Positions 1 through 7,239 of a stretch of DNA of 12,180 nucleotides are shown one piece after another (the first letter of the stretch is position 1; the number at the start of each line of letters is the position of its first letter). The translations under genes were made by a program, and so were the position numbers. The DNA comes from JAIBBG01 sp046304755 (GTDB lineage: Bacteria; Bacteroidota; Bacteroidia; Flavobacteriales_D; Sanyastnellaceae), in contig JBKCDO010000016.1 in the NCBI GenBank assembly GCA_046304755.1, forward strand, positions 1 to 12,180, given 5' to 3'. The notes under the pieces were generated by a model, which saw only the letters and a list, made by a program, of their open reading frames with translations, made no database searches and was not told the origin of the DNA.

Positions 1-7
1 AAACGGT

Positions 8-27
8 GCCCGAGCGTAGTCTAGGGC
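8..27. repeat. Imperfect palindrome, possible REP-like element
   Basis: GCCCGAG and CTAGGGC form arms of 7 bases with one mismatch around a 6-base centre (CGTAGT). The core GAGCGTAGTC resembles the short dispersed palindromes, of the type CCTGAGCGTAGTCGAAGG, that I recall from intergenic regions of Bacteroidota genomes. It lies beyond the terminator of the first gene, at the window edge. Only one copy is visible, so repeat status is inferred. Confidence 0.3.
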
Positions 28-59
28 AAAAAAAAACCGCCGAGGTGGCGGTTCTTTTT
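28..59 (-). terminator. Rho-independent terminator of the OmpA/TPR lipoprotein gene
   Basis: A perfect 7-bp stem (AACCGCC at 35-41, GGCGGTT at 47-53) encloses a 5-base loop. On the minus strand it is followed by an uninterrupted T run (the A run at 28-36 on the plus strand). It begins about 15 bases after the stop codon of the minus-strand gene. A shorter T run (55-59) follows on the plus strand, so it could also stop a plus-strand transcript entering from the left. Confidence 0.8.
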
Positions 60-73
60 GAAATTATTGAATG

Positions 74-1774
74 TTAGAAATTCGTCTGATCCTTGTGATT
101 GCGGAACTCAAGATCACGCTTGGCTTTCTCTCCAAGTGTAGCATCTTTTTGAACCGCACTGCGCAAGTTGGTTCCAACACCGGCACCATCGTTATTGCGG
201 GCACAGATAACAGCGCGCAGGTAATCAGCCAGGGCTGAGTTATCACCGCTTGCATCGATATCACCTTTCGCAGCAGCATTGTCTTTGTTGAGCAATTTCG
301 CCAACGAAGAGTTGAACGTTTTGTAGCTACCCATTTTGCTTACCGCACCGGCGTAGTTACCATTTTGAATATCGATCAATCCTTTGTTGTAGCTCGACTC
401 TTGTGAACCGGCAGCTTCATTGAAGTAAGTCATTGCACCTTTGCGATCACCGCTCACACGGGTAGAAATACCCATGTTGTTAGCTGTTTCAGCGCACTTC
501 TTCATGCCATAAGCCTTGCTCCAGTTTGTTTGAGCATCCGCCATTTTGTTTTGCATGTAGTATACGCAACCCAGGTTGTTGAAGGCACGGTAGTCTGCAT
601 CTGCAAGAGCGCAAGCGGCAGCATACACAGCAGCTTTCTTATTCAAATCATCAATGAGTGAACCGGCACGCATCAATTCTTCATACTTCAATTGAGCAGG
701 GTTATTAGAACCGATTTGAACGAGCTCTTCATCACTGTATCCTTGAAGATCGTAGTTTACCAGGATGCGGCAACGACGAAGGCCTGGGAAGATATCCTTC
801 TGGATTTCGGTGTACGTTTTTGAGATGTTCTTAATCTCTTGCTCACGCTGTTGAAGGTCGCTGGTCATCTTCAATACGTTGATGATGATGTTACGGTCTT
901 CGATGTTTGAAGCTTCCATAGCTGAACGGAAACCTTCCCAGTCTTCTCCTTTTGGAGTGAGCGCGAACAGGTTTTCAGTGGCGTTGGTCAGCTTCATTTT
1001 CTTCGCGAGATCCATGAAGGCTTTCTTTCCGGCTTCTGCACGTTCGTTAGCGAGATTGTCGTTGAGCAACATTTCACCTTCAGGCGAAGCGTACGAAGTG
1101 AATTCAATTTTCTTAATCACCAAAGCCGGGTTTGTGGCAACGCTTTGCATCCACTTGCCCAAGTTGGCCACATCGGCTTGCTTCAATTCAGCAGGCTTCA
1201 ACGCTGATGAGTTGTAGTCAAAGTTGATTTGCGTGCTATCATTCGTATAGCTCAGGGTGCGTACAAAGTTGTCTTTGCTCCACATGCACTTATCATCATT
1301 CTTCATGAGGTAAGGCGTTGCAATCACACCTTCGCCGATGGCAAGAGCCGGGAAGTCAACTTCTTTTTTGCCTTGCTTACCATGGATGCGCAATTCCAGT
1401 TTGCTGCTTTCCATTTCGGGCGAGTAGGCGACACGGTCGTTGTAGGTGAAGCTCTTTCCTGTTTTGAAAGGAACGATTGTTCCATTTCCTACGGCCTGTT
1501 CACCTTGGTAGTAGCTCGACTTGAAACGGGTTTCTTTACCGTTGTGAACGAGCACCGGTACAGCCTCGATACTGGCTTTTTTCGGGAAATACTTGGGAGG
1601 GAAGTTACCGGTTACTGTCAGCGCAACGGTATCACCATGCACTTCGAGTGGGTTCGGGTTCGACTTGATTCCCATTTCCTGGGCAGCCTTCTCCATGGAC
1701 TTCAGATTGGCGCATCCCACAACAATGGCAGCGCAAACTACAGCTGCGAGAAAGTAGAAGCTGTTCTTTTTCAT
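74..1774 (-). CDS. Lipoprotein with OmpA-like domain and TPR-like repeats
   Basis: This 566-residue protein is probably an envelope lipoprotein. The N-terminus has a basic start, a hydrophobic stretch and a lipobox V-V-G-C with Cys at residue 21. From about residue 180 an OmpA-like fold is suggested by the segment from F185 (FDYNSSALKPAEL) and by a YASPEG motif at 228-233 followed by NLANERAEAGKKA. The fold seems to be split by an insertion containing GEDWEGFR (Trp279) and resumes with RRCRILVNYDLQG ending near 345. Residues about 365-530 are Ala/Asn/Tyr-rich helical repeats of TPR type (NNLGCVYYMQNKMADA, then NNMGISTRVSGDRKGAMTYF). I chose the ATG at 1774 because a longer reading from TTG at 1816 would start inside the promoter box and hide the lipobox. 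It is monocistronic, with its own promoter and terminator. The family resembles Bacteroidota OmpA-like proteins; the role (envelope tethering or scaffolding) is inferred. Confidence 0.85.
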   Translation of the reverse strand: MKKNSFYFLAAVVCAAIVVGCANLKSMEKAAQEMGIKSNPNPLEVHGDTVALTVTGNFPPKYFPKKASIEAVPVLVHNGKETRFKSSYYQGEQAVGNGTIVPFKTGKSFTYNDRVAYSPEMESSKLELRIHGKQGKKEVDFPALAIGEGVIATPYLMKNDDKCMWSKDNFVRTLSYTNDSTQINFDYNSSALKPAELKQADVANLGKWMQSVATNPALVIKKIEFTSYASPEGEMLLNDNLANERAEAGKKAFMDLAKKMKLTNATENLFALTPKGEDWEGFRSAMEASNIEDRNIIINVLKMTSDLQQREQEIKNISKTYTEIQKDIFPGLRRCRILVNYDLQGYSDEELVQIGSNNPAQLKYEELMRAGSLIDDLNKKAAVYAAACALADADYRAFNNLGCVYYMQNKMADAQTNWSKAYGMKKCAETANNMGISTRVSGDRKGAMTYFNEAAGSQESSYNKGLIDIQNGNYAGAVSKMGSYKTFNSSLAKLLNKDNAAAKGDIDASGDNSALADYLRAVICARNNDGAGVGTNLRSAVQKDATLGEKAKRDLEFRNHKDQTNF

Positions 1775-1813
1775 GCGGTTTAAATTGTGTTTATAATTGT
1801 TCAATACTGCGGG

Positions 1814-1821
1814 CAAATCTA
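1814..1821 (-). promoter_or_regulatory. Bacteroidota-type -7 box for the OmpA/TPR lipoprotein gene
   Basis: On the minus strand the sequence is TAGATTTG, an exact match to the TAnnTTTG -7 consensus of Bacteroidota promoters, followed by C. It ends 39 bases before the ATG at 1774, giving a leader of roughly 30-35 bases. No convincing -33 TTTG is present at the usual spacing; a TTTA lies about 26 bases further upstream. Confidence 0.55.
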
Positions 1822-1937
1822 GACAAGACCAACCCGTACAGAAAGGATAAACGTATGGTTTTGAAACCGTTTTTCAACAGTGTATCGTGTATGAATATCC
1901 GAAAGGGTAGGTGGCTCCTTGGAAGTTTAGAAATGTT

Positions 1938-2708
1938 TTAGACGTCAAATGAAATGCGCAAGAACTCATTCCAGAGGGCGTCATCCGGTGGCGGAGCTAC
2001 CACGGTTATAGGCGTTTTTTTAACGGGATGTAAGAACTCGATTTTACGCGCGTGCAAATGGATAGAGGCATTGTCGTTGGTGCGTTTAGCGCCGTATTTA
2101 ATATCTCCTTTAATCGGGCAGTTCAAACTTGCCAGGGTCGCGCGGATTTGATGATGTCTTCCTGTTTTGGGATAAACCTCCACGAAGGTGTAATTGTCGC
2201 CTACACCGATGACCTTGTAACTCAGCTCAGACTCTTTGCGGTCAGGACCGGGATCCTTGAAGGCAAATGTTTTGTTGAGCTTTTGATCTTTCCAGAGGTA
2301 ATTGATGATTGTCGCCTCCGTTTCTTCCGGTGTTCCTTTCACTACCGCCCAATAGGTTTTTTGTACTTCGCGGTACTTAAACATATTGGAAAGACGATTC
2401 AGTGCCTTGGTCGTCCGGGCATAAATAACAATGCCGCTTACAGGACGGTCGAGCCGGTGAACGGTGCCAATGAAGGCGAGTCCGGGCTTGTTGAATTTTT
2501 GCTTCACATACCCTTTTACGGTATCGCACAGTGTGCGGTCGCCACTGATATCACTTTGAATAATATCGGAGTTGCGCTTATTGACGATAACCAGGTGATT
2601 GTCTTCATAAAGCACGCGCAGGTTTTCTACTGTGCTCATAATGATCGGCTCTTTGGGAGCCTGGCGCCAGTCGCGGGTGCCTTTGCCGGAGGGTTGTGTG
2701 TTTTCCAT
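1938..2708 (-). CDS. RluA-family RNA pseudouridine synthase
   Basis: This 256-residue enzyme should isomerise uridine to pseudouridine in rRNA or tRNA in the cytoplasm. The catalytic motif is HRLDRPVSG, with Asp87 (counted from the 2708 start) as nucleophile. The second family signature RHHQIRATLA follows, as does the N-terminal sheet VLYEDNHLVIVNK. There is no N-terminal S4 RNA-binding domain, so it is a short RluA/RluC-like form, and its target base cannot be told from sequence. Two starts are possible: ATG at 2708, with an A-rich leader 47 bases after panB, or ATG at 2639 (MSTVENLRVLYED), which begins where the family usually begins. I give the longer form; its first 23 residues are polar and unconserved in appearance. 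It probably shares a transcript with panB. No clear terminator follows it. Confidence 0.85.
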   Translation of the reverse strand: MENTQPSGKGTRDWRQAPKEPIIMSTVENLRVLYEDNHLVIVNKRNSDIIQSDISGDRTLCDTVKGYVKQKFNKPGLAFIGTVHRLDRPVSGIVIYARTTKALNRLSNMFKYREVQKTYWAVVKGTPEETEATIINYLWKDQKLNKTFAFKDPGPDRKESELSYKVIGVGDNYTFVEVYPKTGRHHQIRATLASLNCPIKGDIKYGAKRTNDNASIHLHARKIEFLHPVKKTPITVVAPPPDDALWNEFLRISFDV

Positions 2709-2755
2709 CTGTACTTATTGTTCTATGCGATGCCCTTTCGCTGCTATGTGGGCTA

Positions 2756-3571
2756 TTAATACTGCTCTTTCTCGTTGGGGAAGTCGCCGGATTTCACATC
2801 ACTCACGTAACGTGAAACGGCGTCATGGATTTGGTCACCGGCATTCATATACCGGCGCAAAAAGCGCGGATTGAATTCTTGGGTATACCCCAGCATATCG
2901 TTGATCACCAACACTTGTCCATCAACCTCAGAGCCCGCTCCAATGCCGATGGTTGGAATTTCAATCGATTGGGTGACTTTGGCTGCCAGCGCTGCCGGAA
3001 TTTTTTCCAATACCAGCGCAAAGCATCCGCATTCATCTAAAATCTTCGCATCGCTCATCAATCGTTCGGCTTCTGCCTCTTCCTTGGCGCGCACCTGATA
3101 AGTTCCGAACTTATAGATGCTCTGAGGGGTGAGGCCCAAGTGCCCCATGACGGGAATACCCGCCGTTAGAATACGTTGAATGGACTCTTTGATTTCTGCG
3201 CCACCCTCCATTTTCACGGCATGAGCGCCACTTTCTTTCATAATTCGGATAGCAGAATTCAGGGCCTCTTTTGAATTGCCTTGATAGGATCCAAATGGGA
3301 GATCAACTACCACTAAGCAGCGTTTGGCGGCACGAACCACACCTTGTGCGTGGTAAATCATCTGATCCAGTGTAATGGGCAGGGTGGTTTCGTGTCCGGC
3401 CATTACATTGCTGGCACTGTCACCCACCAAAATGGCATCTATTCCGGCACCATCCACCAGCCTGGCCATACTGTAGTCATAGGAGGTGAGCATCGAGATT
3501 TTTTCTCCGCGATGCTTCATCTCCTGAAGGGTATTGGTCGTGATACGACGCACTTCTTTGTTTACAGACAT
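2756..3571 (-). CDS. panB: 3-methyl-2-oxobutanoate hydroxymethyltransferase (PanB)
   Basis: PanB transfers a hydroxymethyl group from 5,10-methylene-tetrahydrofolate to 2-oxoisovalerate to make ketopantoate, the first committed step of pantothenate and coenzyme A synthesis, in the cytosol. The 271 residues match the usual length. The expected active-site set is present: Asp51 in VGDSAS and Asp90 in VVDLPFG for Mg2+ binding, Lys120 and Glu122 in VKMEGG, and Glu189 in LEKIP. The PTIGIGAG and DGQVLVINDMLG segments are also present. I chose ATG at 3571 (MSVNKEVRRITT) because the longer reading starts at TTG beyond the promoter box, and because the conserved TTNTLQEMKHRGEKISMLTSYDYS region must be included. 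The pseudouridine synthase gene lies 47 bases downstream. The other pantothenate genes (panC, panD, panE) are not in the window. Confidence 0.96.
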   Translation of the reverse strand: MSVNKEVRRITTNTLQEMKHRGEKISMLTSYDYSMARLVDGAGIDAILVGDSASNVMAGHETTLPITLDQMIYHAQGVVRAAKRCLVVVDLPFGSYQGNSKEALNSAIRIMKESGAHAVKMEGGAEIKESIQRILTAGIPVMGHLGLTPQSIYKFGTYQVRAKEEAEAERLMSDAKILDECGCFALVLEKIPAALAAKVTQSIEIPTIGIGAGSEVDGQVLVINDMLGYTQEFNPRFLRRYMNAGDQIHDAVSRYVSDVKSGDFPNEKEQY

Positions 3572-3576
3572 AGACG

Positions 3577-3584
3577 CAAATGTA
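3577..3584 (-). promoter_or_regulatory. Bacteroidota-type -7 box for panB
   Basis: On the minus strand the sequence is TACATTTG, an exact TAnnTTTG match, followed by C. A TTTG that could act as the -33 element lies 24 bases further upstream (3609-3612), slightly wider than usual. The box ends only 5 bases before the panB ATG, so transcription would begin at or next to the start codon. Confidence 0.5.
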
Positions 3585-3687
3585 CAACGCAAGGATGGCT
3601 TTTAGGGACAAATGACCGCTTGGCATTATTCGACAATTCATTGTTATATACCTGCAACCGTCAGCCCCTGTTCGCCGTCAATGTGTA

Positions 3688-3695
3688 GTAATTTG
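3688..3695 (+). promoter_or_regulatory. Possible -7 box for the T9SS cargo gene
   Basis: GTAATTTG followed by C resembles the other TTTGC boxes in the window, but it does not match the initial TA of the consensus. It ends 35 bases before the ATG, a spacing similar to the boxes of the neighbouring genes. No clear -33 element is seen. An AT-rich leader follows it up to the ATG. Confidence 0.3.
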
Positions 3696-3730
3696 CACCG
3701 TATTTTTTATACGTACATTCAGATAAGATT

Positions 3731-6700
3731 ATGATGTCATCCTTGCGCATAGCGCTGTTGCTCGTTGCAGTGTGCTCTTCAACATTGCTTTGGGGACAGT
3801 GGAACTACCCGGAGTTTTCCATGTCCAATACGACGATCGGGAATTGTTTTGGTCGCCTTTACGATAGTGGAGGACTAACAGGTCCTTACGGTGTTGATGA
3901 AAACACTACCACAGTCATCAGTACCGACGGAATCATCACCATGACCTTTTTCGGATCCTTTTCGCTGCAGGAAAATGTAGACTTCTTGACGATTTATGAT
4001 GGAAATCCACAGACCGGATTGCTGCTAGGCACCTTTACCGGTCAGGATTCACCGGGAGAATTGGTGGCAACGAGTGGAACAATGACGCTGGTGCTTACTG
4101 CTGATGGCAGTATCTCAACGGCGGGATTCAGCGCTTACTGGCGCACGCAAGTCCCTGATCCCATTCCACCAACACTTTCGGTTCAAACCATTCCATCTTG
4201 TAATGCATCTCAGGTCAACATCAATTTATCAAGTTTGATTGATTGCGAATGGCTGGAAAGCGCAACGTTCCAGGTAACATCTTCTGCAGAAACTTTTGAA
4301 GTGACGCAGGTGGAATCGAATTGTGCTGCCGGCATGACCGATTTGATCACGCTCTATCTAGATCATCCTTTCACGTTCAATTGCAATATTGTGGTGAATA
4401 TGACCATCACGATTCCGGATGCATGCAATGGACCGCATGACTTCGAATTGGTGACCTCGTTTCTTTTCGCTAACTGCGGTATCAACGCCGATTTGGTGGC
4501 TGATTCGCCAACGGTTTGTCCGGGTGGCTGCACCAACCTTGAGGTCATTACTGAAGGCTGTTTTAACTACACCTTTGAGTGGGGAAATGGGATTGGTGCA
4601 TCAGGCCCGCAGCAGAATGTTTGCCCGTCGACTACCACTACTTACACGGTTCTAATTACCGAATTGGAAACTTCCTTGGAAGTAACCAAATCCTTTACTG
4701 TAGGAATTGAGAATGTGACCATTTTTACTGCCGATCAAACGGTTTGTCAATCGGTTCCGAATATTCTCTTACAAGCGGGTATCGATGGCGTTTGGTCAGG
4801 CTCCGGCGTAATACCCGGAACCAATTTGTATGATCCTGATTTGGCCGGCGGTGGTGATCACACCGTTTACTTTTATTCAGAGAACTGTGTCGACAGCATG
4901 GAGTTCACGGTTATTCCTATCGCCTCTCAATTTGCCGTGGCCGCTTGTCCCGGCAGCGCACCCTTCACCGTGAACGCATCACCTTCGGGTGGCGTGTGGT
5001 CAGGATTGGATATAGCGATTACCGCCGGTGGGGTCATTGACCCTATTGCTGCAGGTAATTATCAAGTAGTATACAGCGTCAACGGTTGTACCGATGTTAC
5101 TTTGGTGAATATCGATAGTATTGCGGAGCCCTTTGTTTTGGATCCCATTTGTCAATCAGTGGATCTCGATACGATTGATTTTTCTCCTCTTGGAGGTTTG
5201 TGGACGGGCCCCGGTATCGTCAATGCCTTTATTGGCTCTATTGCCCCGGCCACCGCTCCTGCAGGTGATCTCACACTGCACTATGCCATCAACGGCTGCG
5301 AGGCTGATTTCACAGTGCTCATCAAAGAAATCAACGTCATTGAATCTGCTGAGATTTGTCCCTTGGAGGCTCCGTTCATTGTGGATCCCAATCCTGTTCC
5401 GACAGGCGGATTCTGGGCAAGTCCGGATGGTGCCATCACCAATGCGAATACAGGGTTATTCAACCCGGCCGCATTTAACACGGATGTTGAAACCTACATT
5501 ACCTACCAGGCAATCAACGGATGCGTAGATACCGTGGCTATTTCCATGGTGCGCACCAACATCGCAAAAACGGAGTTGTCGTTTTGTGTGACCGATCCTG
5601 AAACCGCATTGGATACAGCGCTAACGGGTCTGATTACGCCTGAGGGTGGTTCGTGGTATGGTCCGGGAATTAATGGTTCTTCGACATCAGGCTTTACCAT
5701 TAATCCACAAGGAATTCCTGTTGGGTTGAATTACATCTACTACATCACCAATAGTTGCACAGACTCAATGCTTGTGCGCAACTTTGCTCCCAATCTTCCT
5801 GATTTACCGCAGCAGTTTTGCACTACAGATAGCCCGGTGATTTTGGCTAACGCGGTGCCCGGAGGCACTTGGTCAGGTGCAGGAATAACCAATCCTGAAA
5901 CAGGGCTGTTCGACCCTTCTTTGGCTGATGAGGGTTCGTACTATGTGTATTGGGACAATCCTTCAGGTTGCAGGGACTCTATCTACGTAACCATTGAAAA
6001 ACAAGTGGAGCCGCTCATCACGGGTATCCAGCCTCAATACTGCATTCAAGATTATGAGGTTGCTTTTATCACAACCCCTTTCGGGGGCTTGCTCATAGGA
6101 TCATTGGCCCAGACGACCTTTAATCCTTCATTGTTGGGTGAAGGTGAATATGAGGTCATCTATAAGGTCATTCCCGATATCTGCCCGGAAGTCGCCGACA
6201 CCGTGAATTTCGTTGTCTATCCTCCGATTTCATTGCAGCCACTTACGGCAACGGTTAACCCGGTTTGTTATGAAGAGTCGTCGACGATAGCTGCGGTGGT
6301 CAGCGGTGGTTTTCCGGAGAATGACCTGACCTATGCCTGGAGCAATGGTGGTCCGAACGCTGCGACCAACAGCTCAGTCTATACGGAGACAACAACTGTG
6401 ACGTTGTTGGTGGATGATGGATGCTCAACGCCGCAAATCGATAGCATTGAAATCGAACTATTCCCGCGCTTCCAATATGTAACCGTTACGTCGGATACGC
6501 TTTGCCCCGGTGAGGAAGGATTTATCGATCTTACCATTACACCAACCGATACCTATCTTGTGACATGGAATGGCGATACGGGAAATCCAACCTATTACGA
6601 AGATGATGCAGGAACCTCCGTTGAAATTTCTATCACGGATGAAAACGGCTGTCAGCGCGATACGACCTTAGATATCCCGGCGTTTTCTGCTCCTAACGCT

Positions 6701-7225
6701 GCCTTTTCAATAACGCCTAACGATGCCTGTATCCCCTTTGATCAAATCGGTAACATCGCTTTTGAAGACAGTTCGGCCAATGCAGTAACAGGCACTTGGT
6801 ATTTCGGTGATGGCACATCATCACCGTTATCTCCCGGTGAATCGGTGTCTCATGTCTATGAAACTGCAGGGCTTTACACTGTTGCTTTAACGGTTGTGAA
6901 CGAGGGAGAATGCGTCGACTCGACCTCGTTGCAGTTGTGCATACTTCCGCCTGACCCTGTATTTGTACCGGATATTTTTTCACCAAATGATGACGGTAAG
7001 AACGACACGCTTTACGTCCGAGGGCTATTGATTACACGTCTCGAATTTCGCGTCTATAGTCGTTGGGGAGAGGTCGTTTTTGAAACGAATTTGCCCAACA
7101 AGGGTTGGGATGGCCAACTGCGAGGAGTGCCCGCTCCATCGGGAAGTTACTATTACACGCTGTCAGCTTCCATTGGAACGGCAACGCGTGTCGAACGCGT
7201 GGGTGAAGTGGTCTTAGTCAGATAA
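3731..7225 (+). CDS. Large secreted T9SS cargo: CUB, seven GG-W repeats, PKD, type B sorting domain
   Basis: This 1164-residue protein is predicted to be exported by Sec and then moved to the cell surface by the type IX secretion system. The signal peptide is residues 1-22, cut before Gln23. Residues about 32-139 form a CUB domain (DFLTIYDGN, LLGTFTG, GFSAYW). A Cys-rich region with a VCPGGC motif follows. Seven repeats of 67-78 residues span 337-834, each with Cys, then usually Gly-Gly-x-Trp-x-Gly, then a Gly-x-Tyr-like strand and a second Cys. Ig-like segments run to about 985 and a PKD domain to about 1075 (WYFGDGTSS, HVYETAGLYTVALTV). The C-terminus from 1077 (FVPDIFSPNDDGKND, FRVYSRWGEVVFE, GWDG, PSGSYYYTL) is the gliding-motility-associated, type B sorting domain. 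Either ATG of the initial ATGATG could be used. The PorP/SprF-like gene follows after 14 bases. Adhesin or motility function is inferred. Confidence 0.93.
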   Translation: MMSSLRIALLLVAVCSSTLLWGQWNYPEFSMSNTTIGNCFGRLYDSGGLTGPYGVDENTTTVISTDGIITMTFFGSFSLQENVDFLTIYDGNPQTGLLLGTFTGQDSPGELVATSGTMTLVLTADGSISTAGFSAYWRTQVPDPIPPTLSVQTIPSCNASQVNINLSSLIDCEWLESATFQVTSSAETFEVTQVESNCAAGMTDLITLYLDHPFTFNCNIVVNMTITIPDACNGPHDFELVTSFLFANCGINADLVADSPTVCPGGCTNLEVITEGCFNYTFEWGNGIGASGPQQNVCPSTTTTYTVLITELETSLEVTKSFTVGIENVTIFTADQTVCQSVPNILLQAGIDGVWSGSGVIPGTNLYDPDLAGGGDHTVYFYSENCVDSMEFTVIPIASQFAVAACPGSAPFTVNASPSGGVWSGLDIAITAGGVIDPIAAGNYQVVYSVNGCTDVTLVNIDSIAEPFVLDPICQSVDLDTIDFSPLGGLWTGPGIVNAFIGSIAPATAPAGDLTLHYAINGCEADFTVLIKEINVIESAEICPLEAPFIVDPNPVPTGGFWASPDGAITNANTGLFNPAAFNTDVETYITYQAINGCVDTVAISMVRTNIAKTELSFCVTDPETALDTALTGLITPEGGSWYGPGINGSSTSGFTINPQGIPVGLNYIYYITNSCTDSMLVRNFAPNLPDLPQQFCTTDSPVILANAVPGGTWSGAGITNPETGLFDPSLADEGSYYVYWDNPSGCRDSIYVTIEKQVEPLITGIQPQYCIQDYEVAFITTPFGGLLIGSLAQTTFNPSLLGEGEYEVIYKVIPDICPEVADTVNFVVYPPISLQPLTATVNPVCYEESSTIAAVVSGGFPENDLTYAWSNGGPNAATNSSVYTETTTVTLLVDDGCSTPQIDSIEIELFPRFQYVTVTSDTLCPGEEGFIDLTITPTDTYLVTWNGDTGNPTYYEDDAGTSVEISITDENGCQRDTTLDIPAFSAPNAAFSITPNDACIPFDQIGNIAFEDSSANAVTGTWYFGDGTSSPLSPGESVSHVYETAGLYTVALTVVNEGECVDSTSLQLCILPPDPVFVPDIFSPNDDGKNDTLYVRGLLITRLEFRVYSRWGEVVFETNLPNKGWDGQLRGVPAPSGSYYYTLSASIGTATRVERVGEVVLVR
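4739..6232 (+). repeat. Seven tandem protein repeats (Cys ... GGxWxG ... Cys)
   Basis: Within the secreted protein, repeat units begin around Cys339, 406, 474, 543, 619, 697 and 771, so the period is 67, 68, 69, 76, 78 and 74 residues. The core motif reads, in order, DGVWSGSG, GGVWSG, GGLWTGPG, GGFWAS, GGSWYGPG, GGTWSGAG and GGLLIG. Most units end with Cys followed by an acidic residue or Asp-Ser (CVDS, CTD, CEAD, CVD, CTDS, CRDS). The repeats are diverged at DNA level, which argues for old rather than recent duplication. Confidence 0.8.
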
Positions 7226-7239
7226 CCGAATTGAACGAC

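Noticed and set aside
1..27. End of a tRNA or of an upstream gene at the left edge
   Set aside because: There is no T-arm sequence or CCA end, and the frames are too short to show any coding signal.
1229..1783. Plus-strand open frame opposite the OmpA/TPR lipoprotein gene
   Set aside because: It is antisense to a well-supported lipoprotein gene and shows no motif or signal of its own.
1857..1880. GGTTTTGAAACC and neighbouring TTGAAA/TTTCAA as a terminator for the pseudouridine synthase gene
   Set aside because: The stems are short and AT-rich, and on the minus strand no T tract follows the hairpin.
2052..2759. Long plus-strand open frame opposite the pseudouridine synthase gene
   Set aside because: It is antisense to a gene with clear catalytic motifs, its translation has no recognisable motif, and it has no promoter-like box. 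It is a shadow of the real gene.
3633..3644. ACAAT-TC-ATTGT inverted repeat in the divergent panB/cargo region as an operator
   Set aside because: A 5-base inverted repeat with a short spacer is expected by chance in 159 bases, and it aligns with neither promoter box.
3572..3730. Riboswitch or structured leader before the T9SS cargo gene or panB
   Set aside because: No conserved riboswitch core is visible, and the panB leader appears to be too short to hold one.
5121..5528. Plus-strand out-of-frame open frame inside the T9SS cargo gene
   Set aside because: It lies within repeats of the secreted protein, its Leu/Pro/Arg-rich translation is typical of an alternative frame, and no start signal is visible.
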